A DNA stretch of 36,572 bases, taken from Palsa-459 sp035510855. Its GTDB lineage: Bacteria; Actinomycetota; Acidimicrobiia; Acidimicrobiales; RAAP-2. Location of the stretch: NCBI GenBank assembly GCA_035510855.1, contig DATKGG010000064.1, positions 1 to 36,572 on the forward strand, written 5' to 3'. Under the pieces are notes generated by a model. It ran no database searches. It had not been told where the DNA came from and saw only the letters and a list, made by a program, of their open reading frames with translations. The translations under genes were made by a program, and so were the position numbers. Below are positions 16,908-24,984 of the stretch, in pieces (the first letter of the stretch is position 1; each line of letters opens with the position of its first letter).

Positions 16908-19568
16908 CTACGAGCCAACGAGCAGCTGCGCAGCCTGCGCCTCGCGGCGAGCCGTGGCCTCTCGCATGGCGCGCGCCCACCACGCGGCGAACTCGTGCGC
17001 CGGCAGGGCGTGGCTCCAGTAGAAGCCCTGCGCGAGGTCGCAGCCCATGTCAGCGACGATCACCTGGAGCGGCCCGCTGCTCACGCCCTCGGCGATCACG
17101 CGGAGCCCCATCGCGTGGCTCATGTCGAGGATCGCCTTCACGACGGGGGTAGAGCCGTCCGAGACGTCGAGCCGCTCGATGAACATGCGGTCGATCTTCA
17201 CGGTCGCGACCGGGAGCGTGTGCAGGTGCGACAGCGACGAAAAGCCGGTGCCAAAGTCGTCGATCGAGACGCGCAGCCCGAGGTCCTTCAGCGCCTGGAG
17301 CGAGGCACGGGTGGTCGAACGATCCGCCATCGCCACCGACTCGGTGACCTCGATATCGACGCGCGCGGCGTCGATCGCGCAGAGCCGCAGGATCTGGCCG
17401 AGCCGGCGCGCCCCGGCGACATCTTCCAGTTGGCGCGCGGAGAAGTTGACCGACAGCAGGTCGAGGTGCGGCGTGTCGGCGTGCCGGTCCCACTCGGCCA
17501 TCTGGTTGACCGCCTCTTCGAAGACCCAGTTGCCGATTGAGGTGATGAGCCCGGACTCCTCGGCGACCGGGATGAACTCGAGGGGCGGAACGTTGCCGTG
17601 CACGGGATGGTGCCAGCGGATGAGCGCCTCGGCACCGACCGGGTAGCCAGAGCACGGGTCGACGATCGGCTGGTAGTGCACCTCGAACTCGTTGCACTCG
17701 AGGGCAACGCGCATGTCGCCTTCCATCTCGAGGCGCGCGACGGATCGATGGTGCAGCTCCTCGTCGAACAGCTCGAAGCGGTTGCGACCTGCGGACTTGG
17801 CCTGGTACATGGCGGTGTCGGCGTCGCGAAGGACAGTCTCTGCGTCGGCTCCCCGCACGGGGATGACGATGCCGATGCTGCCGGTCACCTGCAGGCTCTG
17901 GCCGTCGTAGAGGACCGGGGTGTCGAGCGAGTCGAGGAGCCGGCGGGCGGCCTGGACGGCGTCGTCGACCTGGCGGACGTTCCGGATGATGAACATGAAC
18001 TCGTCGCCACCGAATCGAGCGGCGGTCTCGGCGCCGCGCATTGTGCCGAGGAACCGCTGGCTGACCTCTTGGAGGACGGCGTCGCCGGCGTCGTGGCCCA
18101 GGCTGTCGTTCACGATCTTGAAGAGGTCGAGGTCCAAGAACAGCACGGCGATGTCCACGCGCTCGCGCTCGCTCCACGCGAGCTCCTGGCGGAGCCGGTC
18201 GAGGAACATCGCGCGATTCGGCAGGTCCGTGAGCGTGTCGTAGAGGGCCTGGTGAGCGAGCTCCTCGTGGGCGCGGACCTCCTCGGATTCGTCCGAGACC
18301 GTCACCACCCAGTCCGAGTCGGCGGTCGCGTGCTTCGCGGCTGCCGTCATTCGCACGTGCCTCGTCTCGCCGTCGGGCCGCAGGATCCGGAACTTCGCCT
18401 CGAGGGTGAGTGACGCCTCGTCCATCTCAGCGATGGCGTCAAGCAGGCTCTCGCGGTCATCGGGGTGCACGACGTCGATCCAGTGCGTTTCGAGGAGGGC
18501 CTCGGGGGTAACGCCCGCGATCTCGCATGCCTGGGGATTCGCGTACTTGACGTCGCTCGCGCCGCCGACCTCGAGGATGCCGATCGGTGACGCGCTCGCG
18601 AGGCTGCGGAAGCGCTCCTCGCTCTGGGCGAGCGAGATCGCGTCGCGAATGCGACCGATCCCGTAGACGAGCGAGTCAGCGAGCTCCTGGAGGAGCTGCA
18701 CCTCTTCTGCTTCGAAGGTACGCAGCTCATCGGCGCACACCTCGATCACGCCGATGACCGTCCCTGCGACGACGAGCGGGAGCACGCAGCTCGCCAGGAG
18801 TCCTTGCTGCACGGCAGCGTCGCGGCCGGCCGCCGGCGCGAGGGACTCTCGGATGTCGCTCGTGACCTGGACGGAGCGGGTGCGGATCGCCGCGGTGATC
18901 GCGCCGGGAGCCGCGCCTGCATCCGCGACGGTCGGCAGTGACTCGTCGAGGTGGGCGACGTTGCCGGCAGTCGCCACGGGTTGCAGCGCGCGTCCGTCGT
19001 TCTCGAGGAAGCCGATCCACGCCATCGAGTAGCCGCCGACGTCGACGATCGTGGTGCAGATGTCGGTGAGCAGCTGGTGCTCGTCGCTCGCGTGCACGAG
19101 TGCTCGGTTCACGTCCCCGAGCATGCGCAGCGACCGCGCGATCCGAGTCTGATCGGTCACGTCTCGCCCGACGATGACGACGCCGCTGATCGACGGGTCG
19201 TCGAGGCAGTTGGAGGCTCGAACCTCGAAGAGACGCCACTCGTCCTGACCAACCAGGAGTCGGTAGCGCCCGGGAGGGTGCTCGCCGGGTTCGGTGAGGT
19301 CGCGCATCAGCGCCGTCGCCGCGCGGTCCCGGTCCTCTGGGTGCACGAGCTCGATGGCTGGCTTGCCCACGTAGTCGGTTCCGGGGTAGCCGAACATCCG
19401 TTCACCGGCAGGATTGGCGTAGCGCAGGTTGCCGAGCTCGTCGATGATCGAGATGAGGTCAGGTGAGTTGGCGACGAGTCGTCTGAATCGATGGTCGACG
19501 CCATTGAGCGCCTCGGCGTCCTCTTCCACAGGGAGTTGTTCGCTCCTGATGGTCGGGGAGTGGCTCAT
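16908..19568 (-). CDS. PAS-GAF-PAS-GGDEF-EAL cyclic-di-GMP signalling protein
   Basis: An 886-residue cytoplasmic sensor. The first PAS domain is at about 25-140 (LVANSPDLISIIDELGNLRYANPAG), GAF at 155-310, the second PAS at 318-435, diguanylate cyclase at 440-605 with intact GGDEF (520-524), and phosphodiesterase at 615-875 with EAL at 647-649. DDFGTGFSSL and QGF residues are present. The inhibitory I-site reads RGAE instead of RxxD, so product feedback is probably weakened, and the usual EGVE loop reads EGVS. The GGDEF half looks active; EAL activity is likely but less sure. There is no membrane segment. The ATG at 19568 has AGGTG upstream; an in-frame start 33 codons earlier is possible. 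Confidence 0.95.
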   Translation of the reverse strand: MSHSPTIRSEQLPVEEDAEALNGVDHRFRRLVANSPDLISIIDELGNLRYANPAGERMFGYPGTDYVGKPAIELVHPEDRDRAATALMRDLTEPGEHPPGRYRLLVGQDEWRLFEVRASNCLDDPSISGVVIVGRDVTDQTRIARSLRMLGDVNRALVHASDEHQLLTDICTTIVDVGGYSMAWIGFLENDGRALQPVATAGNVAHLDESLPTVADAGAAPGAITAAIRTRSVQVTSDIRESLAPAAGRDAAVQQGLLASCVLPLVVAGTVIGVIEVCADELRTFEAEEVQLLQELADSLVYGIGRIRDAISLAQSEERFRSLASASPIGILEVGGASDVKYANPQACEIAGVTPEALLETHWIDVVHPDDRESLLDAIAEMDEASLTLEAKFRILRPDGETRHVRMTAAAKHATADSDWVVTVSDESEEVRAHEELAHQALYDTLTDLPNRAMFLDRLRQELAWSERERVDIAVLFLDLDLFKIVNDSLGHDAGDAVLQEVSQRFLGTMRGAETAARFGGDEFMFIIRNVRQVDDAVQAARRLLDSLDTPVLYDGQSLQVTGSIGIVIPVRGADAETVLRDADTAMYQAKSAGRNRFELFDEELHHRSVARLEMEGDMRVALECNEFEVHYQPIVDPCSGYPVGAEALIRWHHPVHGNVPPLEFIPVAEESGLITSIGNWVFEEAVNQMAEWDRHADTPHLDLLSVNFSARQLEDVAGARRLGQILRLCAIDAARVDIEVTESVAMADRSTTRASLQALKDLGLRVSIDDFGTGFSSLSHLHTLPVATVKIDRMFIERLDVSDGSTPVVKAILDMSHAMGLRVIAEGVSSGPLQVIVADMGCDLAQGFYWSHALPAHEFAAWWARAMREATARREAQAAQLLVGS

Positions 19569-20063
19569 TTCACACCTGCAACTACGACAAATGGCGGACC
19601 TTGCGTGCCTCGCGAGTGCACCTTCACTCGAAGCGAACGATGTCACAGGATGCCCTAGAGGTGACACACACGCAATGATTTTTCACACGCGCCGATGACA
19701 CACGAGAGTTGATCAGTCGTCATTGTGTGACGCGTTGCGAGGAATTGTGTTTGACGTGATGCGCCACGAGTTGCAACGTGTCGTGCAGGCTCGCTCGATG
19801 TTCGCGAACTGGCAGCGCGACCCGCGTGCGACCGGCGTCCTTGGCCCTCTTCATCGAGTGGGCGTCGCGAGGCGACGGTGTCGCGCCGTGCGGTTTGGCA
19901 TGTACACGGTGCGAGAGGAGCGGCATCGAGCGGCCGCTATCTCTCAGCAGGCACGCCCATGCTCGCCGAGTAGCGTCCGCGCCTCGCCTCGCCTCGCCTC
20001 GCCTCGTCGCGGGCGCGCGTCGACGGCGTGACCTGAGCGCAGCGCACACTCGAGCCGGCGAGG
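19569..20063. other. Long intergenic region with repeated TGTCAC-like motifs and a pentanucleotide repeat
   Basis: This 0.5 kb between the start of the cyclic-di-GMP gene and the end of the metal transporter holds no convincing gene. Nearest the cyclic-di-GMP gene it carries several related short motifs: TGTCACA at 19641, GTGACACACA at 19661, ATGACACAC at 19695 and TGTGTGAC at 19724. These may be regulator sites for that gene. Farther away is a simple GCCTC repeat. A 102-codon plus-strand frame here has low-complexity Arg/Ala composition and is probably not real. Confidence 0.5.
19981..20005. repeat. Five tandem copies of GCCTC
   Basis: Five perfect pentanucleotide copies in non-coding DNA between the metal permease and the cyclic-di-GMP gene. 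Copy number could vary by slippage; any effect on neighbouring expression is unknown. Confidence 0.8.
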
Positions 20064-20876
20064 TCAGCGCAGCACGAGCCGCCGCGGCCACGCCCTGGTG
20101 CGCACCTCGGAGAGCCTGGCGATGGCGTACAGGGCAGCGCTGTAGGTGCCGACGAAGAAGCCGACCGGCCAGTTCGACGAGTAGGCGCAGGCGATCGACG
20201 CCCACACGACAATGAGCGCGAGCACCACGGATGCCCCGAGCGCGGCACCCGGCCGGCTCGTGCAGCAGCGCGCGGCCGCGGGCGGGCCGATCATCAGCGC
20301 GAAGATGAGGAGGGCGCCAACGACGGGCACCGTCATGGTCGTCGCGCACGCGACCACGACCAGGAACGCGGTGTCGACCATCTGGGGCCGGATCCCCCGC
20401 GCCTGGGCCACCTCCGGCACGAGCGACGTGAGCATCAAGGGCCGGTAGAGGACAGCGACCGCCAGGACACACACGATGCCGAGCACCGCGACCGGGAGGA
20501 TCTCGAGCGTCGCCACGCCGAAGAGATCGCCGAAGAGGAGCGCGAGGAGCTGGGGCTCGAACTCGCGGGTCTGGCTGAGGAAGGCGTCCCCGAGGGCCAG
20601 CATCATGACCAGCGCGAGTGCCGTCGCGACGTCCGGGCGTCCTCGCCGGCCGAGCGCGCTGATCCCGAGTGCCGCGAGCAGCGAGAACACCCCGAGTCCG
20701 ACGAGCGGGTTGATCCCGATCAGGTTCGCGCCCGCAGCGCCCGCAAACGCGCCGTTCGGGATCGCGTGCGCCGGGAACGCCGAGCCGCGCAGCACGACGA
20801 AGAAGCCGACGACGCCCGCGACGATCGCCACGATGGTGGCGACCTCCCACGCATTGACCATGAGGCCGGAGAACAC
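20064..20876 (-). CDS. Metal ABC transporter permease 2 (ZnuB/MntB family)
   Basis: A 270-residue integral membrane permease of the ABC-3 family with many hydrophobic helices, importing Zn2+ or Mn2+. Family signs are VVLRGSAFPAHAIPNGAFAGAAG, LYRPLMLTSLVPEVAQARG (the coupling-helix region) and TMTVPVVGALLIFALMIGPPAAA. The GTG start at 20876 lies 5 bp after the stop of the first permease; ATG at 20861 is an alternative with a poorer ribosome site. It is the last gene of the four-gene importer unit and would pair with permease 1 as a heterodimer. Confidence 0.9.
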   Translation of the reverse strand: MFSGLMVNAWEVATIVAIVAGVVGFFVVLRGSAFPAHAIPNGAFAGAAGANLIGINPLVGLGVFSLLAALGISALGRRGRPDVATALALVMMLALGDAFLSQTREFEPQLLALLFGDLFGVATLEILPVAVLGIVCVLAVAVLYRPLMLTSLVPEVAQARGIRPQMVDTAFLVVVACATTMTVPVVGALLIFALMIGPPAAARCCTSRPGAALGASVVLALIVVWASIACAYSSNWPVGFFVGTYSAALYAIARLSEVRTRAWPRRLVLR

Positions 20877-20881
20877 GACGC

Positions 20882-21808
20882 CTACCGAGTCGCCACGGCG
20901 GGTGGGGGCACGACGAGGCCGGGTCCCGGCCCGCTCGGAGCCGTCGAGGCGCGCCGAGCGAGACGGTGGCGAAACACCGGGAGGCCCGTGACGAGGTAGA
21001 GGAAAAACACGATGACAACGATGAAGAAGCTCACCGGGAGGGGGCTGCCAGACGAGTCCCAGTACGGGCTGTCGTACGCGAAGAGAATGCCGAGCCAGGT
21101 GGCTGCCACCCCCAGCACGCAGGCGAGCGCCATCGCGCGCACGACGGTGCGCGTCACGCGCAGCGAGGCCGCGGCGGGGCCGATGAGCAGCGCCGTTGAC
21201 AGGATCGAGCCGATCGCGATCGAGGTGACGCCGACGGTGATCGCCAAGGCGAGCGTGAACAGGAGCCCGACGAGCCTCGTGCGGATGCCGCGCGCCGCGG
21301 CGATCTCCGGGCTCACCGCGCTCAGCAGAATGGGGCGCCACAGAACGGCGACGACGAGCAGGATCGCGGCACTGAGGACAGCCGCGTCCGCGACGGTCGA
21401 GGACGATACCGAGAAGATCGAGCCGAACAGGATCTGCTGGGAGGCGCCCGTTGTCGTCGACGACGAGTCCAGCCACAAGAACAGTGCTGACAGCCCCGTG
21501 GCCGCACCGAGCACGATGCCCGTCGCGATGTCTCGGCGACGCACGCGGTCCGCGCCGATCGCCTCGATGGACCCCGCTCCGATCACGCTCGCCGAGATGA
21601 AGCCTGCGAGCACGCTGACCCCGTAGTAGGTCGCCGCGGCCCCGCCGGCGGTCGCGACGTCAGTCAGGGCATGCCCCGCGAAGGACTGGCTCCGCAGCAC
21701 CGTGAACGTGCCGACCACTGCAGAGACGACCGCGACGATCGCGCCCAAGGTGAGCGCCCCTCGCACCGGTGCGTTCGAGAAGAACCCAGGCTCGAAGACG
21801 AAGCGCAC
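20882..21808 (-). CDS. Metal ABC transporter permease 1 (ZnuB/MntB family)
   Basis: A 308-residue ABC-3 permease with about eight to nine membrane helices. Recognisable blocks are GTFTVLRSQSFAGHALTDVATAGG, LWRPILLSAVSPEIAAARGIR and SIAIGSILSTALLIGPAAASLRV, followed by a Pro/Ala-rich cytoplasmic tail. The GTG start at 21808 is only 2 bp after the ATPase stop, so translation is likely coupled. Having two distinct permeases suggests a heterodimeric membrane channel for the importer. Confidence 0.92.
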   Translation of the reverse strand: MRFVFEPGFFSNAPVRGALTLGAIVAVVSAVVGTFTVLRSQSFAGHALTDVATAGGAAATYYGVSVLAGFISASVIGAGSIEAIGADRVRRRDIATGIVLGAATGLSALFLWLDSSSTTTGASQQILFGSIFSVSSSTVADAAVLSAAILLVVAVLWRPILLSAVSPEIAAARGIRTRLVGLLFTLALAITVGVTSIAIGSILSTALLIGPAAASLRVTRTVVRAMALACVLGVAATWLGILFAYDSPYWDSSGSPLPVSFFIVVIVFFLYLVTGLPVFRHRLARRASTAPSGPGPGLVVPPPAVATR

Positions 21809-21810
21809 GA

Positions 21811-22647
21811 TCAGTCCACCTGCAAGGTGGGGTGGCTCGGGAGATCGTCTGTCTCCGATCCGGGTTCGGCGACCACGAGCACGCGACCGTGCAGCTGCAG
21901 GACGTCGACGTGGTGGCCGTAGAGCGCGCTCAAGACATCGGAGCGGATGACCTCGTCGGTCGTGCCGCTCGCGGCTCGTCCACCCGTGACGTACACGATC
22001 CGGTCCATGACCGGGAGCAACGAGTTCATCTCGTGTGCCGAGAGCAGCACGGCGACACCGTGCTGGACGACGATGCGGTGGAGCAGGGCCACGATCTCTT
22101 GGACGCTCTTCGGATCGAGGTTGGCAAGTGGCTCGTCGAGCAGCAGGAGCTCGGGCCGGCTGATGAGCGCGTGGGCGATGAGGACCCGCTGCTGCTCGCC
22201 ACCCGACAGGGACCCGACTCTGGCGTCGGCGAAGGACGTCGCGTCGACCTCCTCCAGAGTGCGTTCGACGAGGTCCCGCTGGGCTGCCGTGCGCATCGGC
22301 AGCCCGATGCGATGCGCATCGAGGCCGAGTGCGACGAGGTCACGCGCGCGCACCGGCACGTCGGGGTCGAGGAGGACCTTCTGCGGGACGTAGCCGATTG
22401 AGCGACTCGTTCGCCTCCGTGGCGCGCCGTGGATCCTGACGGCGCCGGTGCTCGACCGCTGGAGCCCGAGGATCACTCGCAGGAGCGTCGTCTTGCCGAC
22501 TCCGTTCGAACCGATCAGCCCGGTGAACTCGCCCGGGCGGATCTCGAAGGAGATGTGGTCGAGGATGGTCCGCCCGGCGAAGGACACCGACACGTCGTCG
22601 ACCTCGAGGACCGCTCGATTGGCTGGAACCGCGTCAGTGGCGCTCAC
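21811..22647 (-). CDS. Metal ABC transporter ATP-binding protein (ZnuC family)
   Basis: A 278-residue ABC ATPase. Walker A is GSNGVGKTTL (about residues 46-55), the signature motif is LSGGEQQRVLIAHAL, Walker B is LLLLDEPLANLD, and the switch His is in LLSAHEMN. It powers import through the two permeases. The GTG start overlaps the stop of the upstream lipoprotein gene by 4 bp (GTGA), a standard sign of coupled translation. The C-terminal extension after the core ATPase (about 40 residues) is common in ZnuC-like proteins. Confidence 0.95.
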   Translation of the reverse strand: MSATDAVPANRAVLEVDDVSVSFAGRTILDHISFEIRPGEFTGLIGSNGVGKTTLLRVILGLQRSSTGAVRIHGAPRRRTSRSIGYVPQKVLLDPDVPVRARDLVALGLDAHRIGLPMRTAAQRDLVERTLEEVDATSFADARVGSLSGGEQQRVLIAHALISRPELLLLDEPLANLDPKSVQEIVALLHRIVVQHGVAVLLSAHEMNSLLPVMDRIVYVTGGRAASGTTDEVIRSDVLSALYGHHVDVLQLHGRVLVVAEPGSETDDLPSHPTLQVD

Positions 22648-23591
22648 AGGTGCTGCGTCGACGTGCCGTTCGCGACGGCTGCCTGGATCGCGGCGACTTC
22701 GGCGACCATCCATGTCTGAAAGTCGTAGCCCGGCGTCGGCATGGTCTCGTAGACCGCGACGACGGGGATCCCCGCTGAGATCGCTGCCTGGCGCATCGAG
22801 ATGGTGAGCGCGTCCACGACCTGCTCGTTGTAACAGAACACCTTCACCGTGTGGTTCGTGAAGAGGCCGTTCTCGAGCGAGATGTCCTCAGGGGACGGGT
22901 CCACGCCATTCATGACGTCGGCCTGGAAGACGAAGGGGGTCTTGACATTCGTCCCCATTGCCTGGAGCAGGTAGTCGGACACCGGCTCGGTGACGGCGAC
23001 GGGGGTGTGGCCGTACGTTGCTTTGAAGCTCGCGATGGCGGCGAGCCACGGCTTGAGCGACGCGAGGAACGTCGCGAGGTTCGCTCGGAAGTAGGAGGCG
23101 TGACTCGGCTGGAGTGCCACCAGGTCAGCAGTGACCGCCCTCGCAACCGCCGGCATCGTCCTCGGGCTGTACCAAAGATGGGGATTCGGCGTATTGGTGG
23201 GGAGACCAAGGACGTCTTGTGCGACGATCACCTTTCGGCTGGAGCTCGGCGACGCCGCCTCGATGGTGTCCATGAACGTGTCGTAGCCGACGCCGTTTTG
23301 AACGATGAGCTGGGCTTGGCTCACCTCTTCTGCCACGCGCGTGCTCGCCTCGAAGGTGTGCGGGTCCGAGGCCGGGTTGTTCAGGACCGAGGACACGTGG
23401 ATGTCCTTGCCACCGAGTTGGGACAGCACGTTGGCGTACTGGCTCTCTGCGCCGATCGCCTGGATCACGCCGGTCGGGCCGTTCGAAGGTGTGCCGCCGC
23501 ACGCGGCGAGCGTCAGTGAGCCGGTGAGCAGGGCCGCGATGGCCCACGTGCGCCGACGGTGGTGGCCAAAGGCCACGAGCGACAAGGCCAC
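22644..23591 (-). CDS. Metal-binding lipoprotein of an ABC importer (cluster A-I)
   Basis: A 315-residue secreted lipoprotein with a basic start (HHRRR), a hydrophobic stretch and the lipobox LTLAAC (Cys31). Probable metal ligands are His78 (SDPHTFE), His138 (TPNPHLWYSP), Glu202 (VAVTEPVSDYLL) and a late acidic residue (VYETM). A Glu rather than His at the third position is usual in Mn/Fe-type and many actinobacterial members. There is no His-rich loop, so Zn specificity is not proven. GTG at 23591 is preferred because a promoter (TTGTAA, 18 bp, TACGGT) would start RNA almost exactly there. A TTG at 23609 and a GTG at 23576 are alternatives. Confidence 0.9.
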   Translation of the reverse strand: MALSLVAFGHHRRRTWAIAALLTGSLTLAACGGTPSNGPTGVIQAIGAESQYANVLSQLGGKDIHVSSVLNNPASDPHTFEASTRVAEEVSQAQLIVQNGVGYDTFMDTIEAASPSSSRKVIVAQDVLGLPTNTPNPHLWYSPRTMPAVARAVTADLVALQPSHASYFRANLATFLASLKPWLAAIASFKATYGHTPVAVTEPVSDYLLQAMGTNVKTPFVFQADVMNGVDPSPEDISLENGLFTNHTVKVFCYNEQVVDALTISMRQAAISAGIPVVAVYETMPTPGYDFQTWMVAEVAAIQAAVANGTSTQHL

Positions 23592-23597
23592 CGTCGC

Positions 23598-23627
23598 ACC
23601 GTAGAACAAGACTCAGTCTCATTACAA
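23598..23627 (-). promoter_or_regulatory. Predicted promoter of the metal importer operon
   Basis: Read on the minus strand, TTGTAA (23622-23627) and TACGGT (23598-23603) are separated by 18 bp, a good sigma-70-like pair. The -35 box lies inside the 19-bp palindrome, so binding of the Fur-type protein would block it. RNA would begin near 23591, coinciding with a GTG, which suggests a leaderless transcript. Confidence 0.5.
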
Positions 23628-23634
23628 CTGAGAC
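23616..23634. promoter_or_regulatory. Fur-family operator candidate (19-bp palindrome)
   Basis: GTCTCATTACAACTGAGAC is a perfect inverted repeat (6-bp arms, 7-bp centre). It sits in the 59-bp space between the divergent starts of the metal-binding lipoprotein and the Fur-type regulator. Length and placement fit a Zur/Fur box. The sequence differs from the mycobacterial and Streptomyces Zur consensus I recall, so it would be a lineage-specific version. Confidence 0.65.
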
Positions 23635-23650
23635 CGTAGACTCCTTCATC

Positions 23651-24121
23651 GTGTCGACCCGCCCCGGGACTGCAGCAGCGACGACGCCCGATGGCAGCAT
23701 CCACGAGCTCGTTGAGCATCGGCTCCGACAGAGTGACCTGCGCTACACCACCGGCAGGCGAGCGATCGTCGAGTTGCTGCTGCGCCGAGGACAGCCCGCG
23801 AGCATCGCGGACGTCGAGGCGGCGCTGCCGAAGGTCCCGCGAAGCTCCGCGTACCGGCACCTCGTCGATCTTCAGGGCGTGGGCGTCGTCAGACGGGTGG
23901 CCGCAAACGACGACTTCACGCGGTTCGAGCTCGCCGAGGACCTCACCGAGCACCACCATCACCTGCTCTGCACGAGCTGCGGCAGCGTGACGGACGTCAC
24001 GCCAACCGAGGCGTTCGAGCATGCCGTGCACACGATGGTGGAGGAGTTCTCCCGGCAAGAGGGGTTCCAGCCGTTGTCGCACTCACTGGACGTGCTCGGT
24101 CACTGCAAGAGCTGCCGGTAG
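23651..24121 (+). CDS. Fur-family regulator, probably Zur-like
   Basis: A 156-residue repressor with a winged helix at about residues 20-85 (LRYTTGRRAIVELL, then SSAYRHLVDLQGVGVVRRV) and a metal-binding dimerisation domain. It has HHHHLLCTSCGSV (Cys107, Cys110) and a terminal CKSC (Cys152, Cys155), the two CxxC pairs that hold structural zinc. Divergence from a metal importer makes a metal-dependent repressor of that importer the likely role, with Zn most probable. The GTG start has no ribosome site; a -10-like TAGACT at 23637-23642 would place the RNA start at the GTG, so it is probably leaderless. It abuts the next convergent gene with no gap. Confidence 0.9.
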   Translation: MSTRPGTAAATTPDGSIHELVEHRLRQSDLRYTTGRRAIVELLLRRGQPASIADVEAALPKVPRSSAYRHLVDLQGVGVVRRVAANDDFTRFELAEDLTEHHHHLLCTSCGSVTDVTPTEAFEHAVHTMVEEFSRQEGFQPLSHSLDVLGHCKSCR

Positions 24122-24547
24122 TCACCGTCCAACCGTGACCGTCCCGCCCCAGGCCGGCATGAACAGGCCGCTCGCCGGCGTGACGGTCGCACTGAGCGAG
24201 CTCGTGCCGGCACCCAGCGCGGTGAAGATCGACCGGCGCCCGCCGCCGGGGAGGAGCACCGTGCACTGCTCGACTGCGATCCCGGCCGCCCCGACGCTGA
24301 CAACCGTGGCGTGCGTCGAGACCCATGGCGGGACCAGCACGGTGAATTGACCCCCGGCGTGCACGGTCAGCGCCGGCGTTGGCGTCGTGTCGCTCAGCAC
24401 GATGGACGGCACGCCGCTGAGCGAGCACCGTGCGTGTGATCGCGCTGCCGTCGCGTTGGCGTTGGCGCCTTCCTCGGCGACGCCGCATCCTGCGAGCAGC
24501 GTCGCGGCCATCGCCATACCTAGTCCAAGACCGATCGAGCGTCGCAT
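24122..24547 (-). CDS. Small lipoprotein, function unknown
   Basis: A 141-residue secreted protein with a typical lipoprotein start (MRRSIGLGLGMAMAATLLAGC; lipobox Cys21). The mature part is beta-rich and ends near SGLFMPAWGGTVTVGR, with two further Cys residues that may pair. The composition and 'TVHAGGQFTVLVPPW' stretch suggest an Ig-like or sandwich fold. ATG at 24547 has GGGAGG at close spacing. It is convergent and directly adjacent to the Fur-type gene. I cannot assign a family. Confidence 0.75.
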   Translation of the reverse strand: MRRSIGLGLGMAMAATLLAGCGVAEEGANANATAARSHARCSLSGVPSIVLSDTTPTPALTVHAGGQFTVLVPPWVSTHATVVSVGAAGIAVEQCTVLLPGGGRRSIFTALGAGTSSLSATVTPASGLFMPAWGGTVTVGR

Positions 24548-24654
24548 GGGACCTCCCACAGAGTGTCACCCGGTACGTGTCGCGGTGCGGCCAGGTCTTT
24601 CGAGCTGTGAGGCCGGTCGCACCGAGAACCCGGTCCCCGGGGCATCCTCTCGCG

Positions 24655-24876
24655 ATGCGGTTCAGCTTCGAGCCCGTGACGCGGACCGACTTCTCGCTGC
24701 TGTCGAGATGGCGTGGCACGCCCCACGCCGAGCGGTGGTGGCCCGGTCCGTACGATCTCGCCTCCATCGAGCGCGAGTACCGGCCAATCGTCGACGGCGC
24801 TGACGCCACGAGGGCGTTCATCAGTCGTCTCGACGACCGGCCGTACCTGTATCGCGTGGCGCGGAGCGATCTGTAG
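24655..24876 (+). pseudogene. Truncated GNAT N-acetyltransferase
   Basis: A 73-codon frame whose first 60 residues (FEPVTRTDFSLLSRW, then HAERWWPGPYDLASIEREY) match the N-terminal part of AAC(6')-like GNAT acetyltransferases. The frame ends at a stop just after the third beta-strand region (FISRLDDRPYLYRVARSDL). The acetyl-CoA-binding motif and the rest of the usual 170-190 residues are absent. Downstream DNA shows no continuation in another frame that I can see. It is a gene fragment, unlikely to have activity. Confidence 0.65.
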
Positions 24877-24984
24877 CCGAGCGACCTCGAGTTCGGTACT
24901 TCGAGCTCGGGCCCCACGAGGTGTGCGTGGCGCGCGACCTAATGTGACGGCGGCCGACGTCGAGACGCGTACCTGGGAGGTCGA

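Noticed and set aside
19981..20005. CRISPR-like array
   Set aside because: The repeat unit is five bases with no spacers; it is a simple tandem repeat.
19723..20031. A 102-codon plus-strand frame in the long intergenic region
   Set aside because: It runs through the GCCTC repeat, has Arg/Ala-rich composition and no ribosome site, and I know no similar family.
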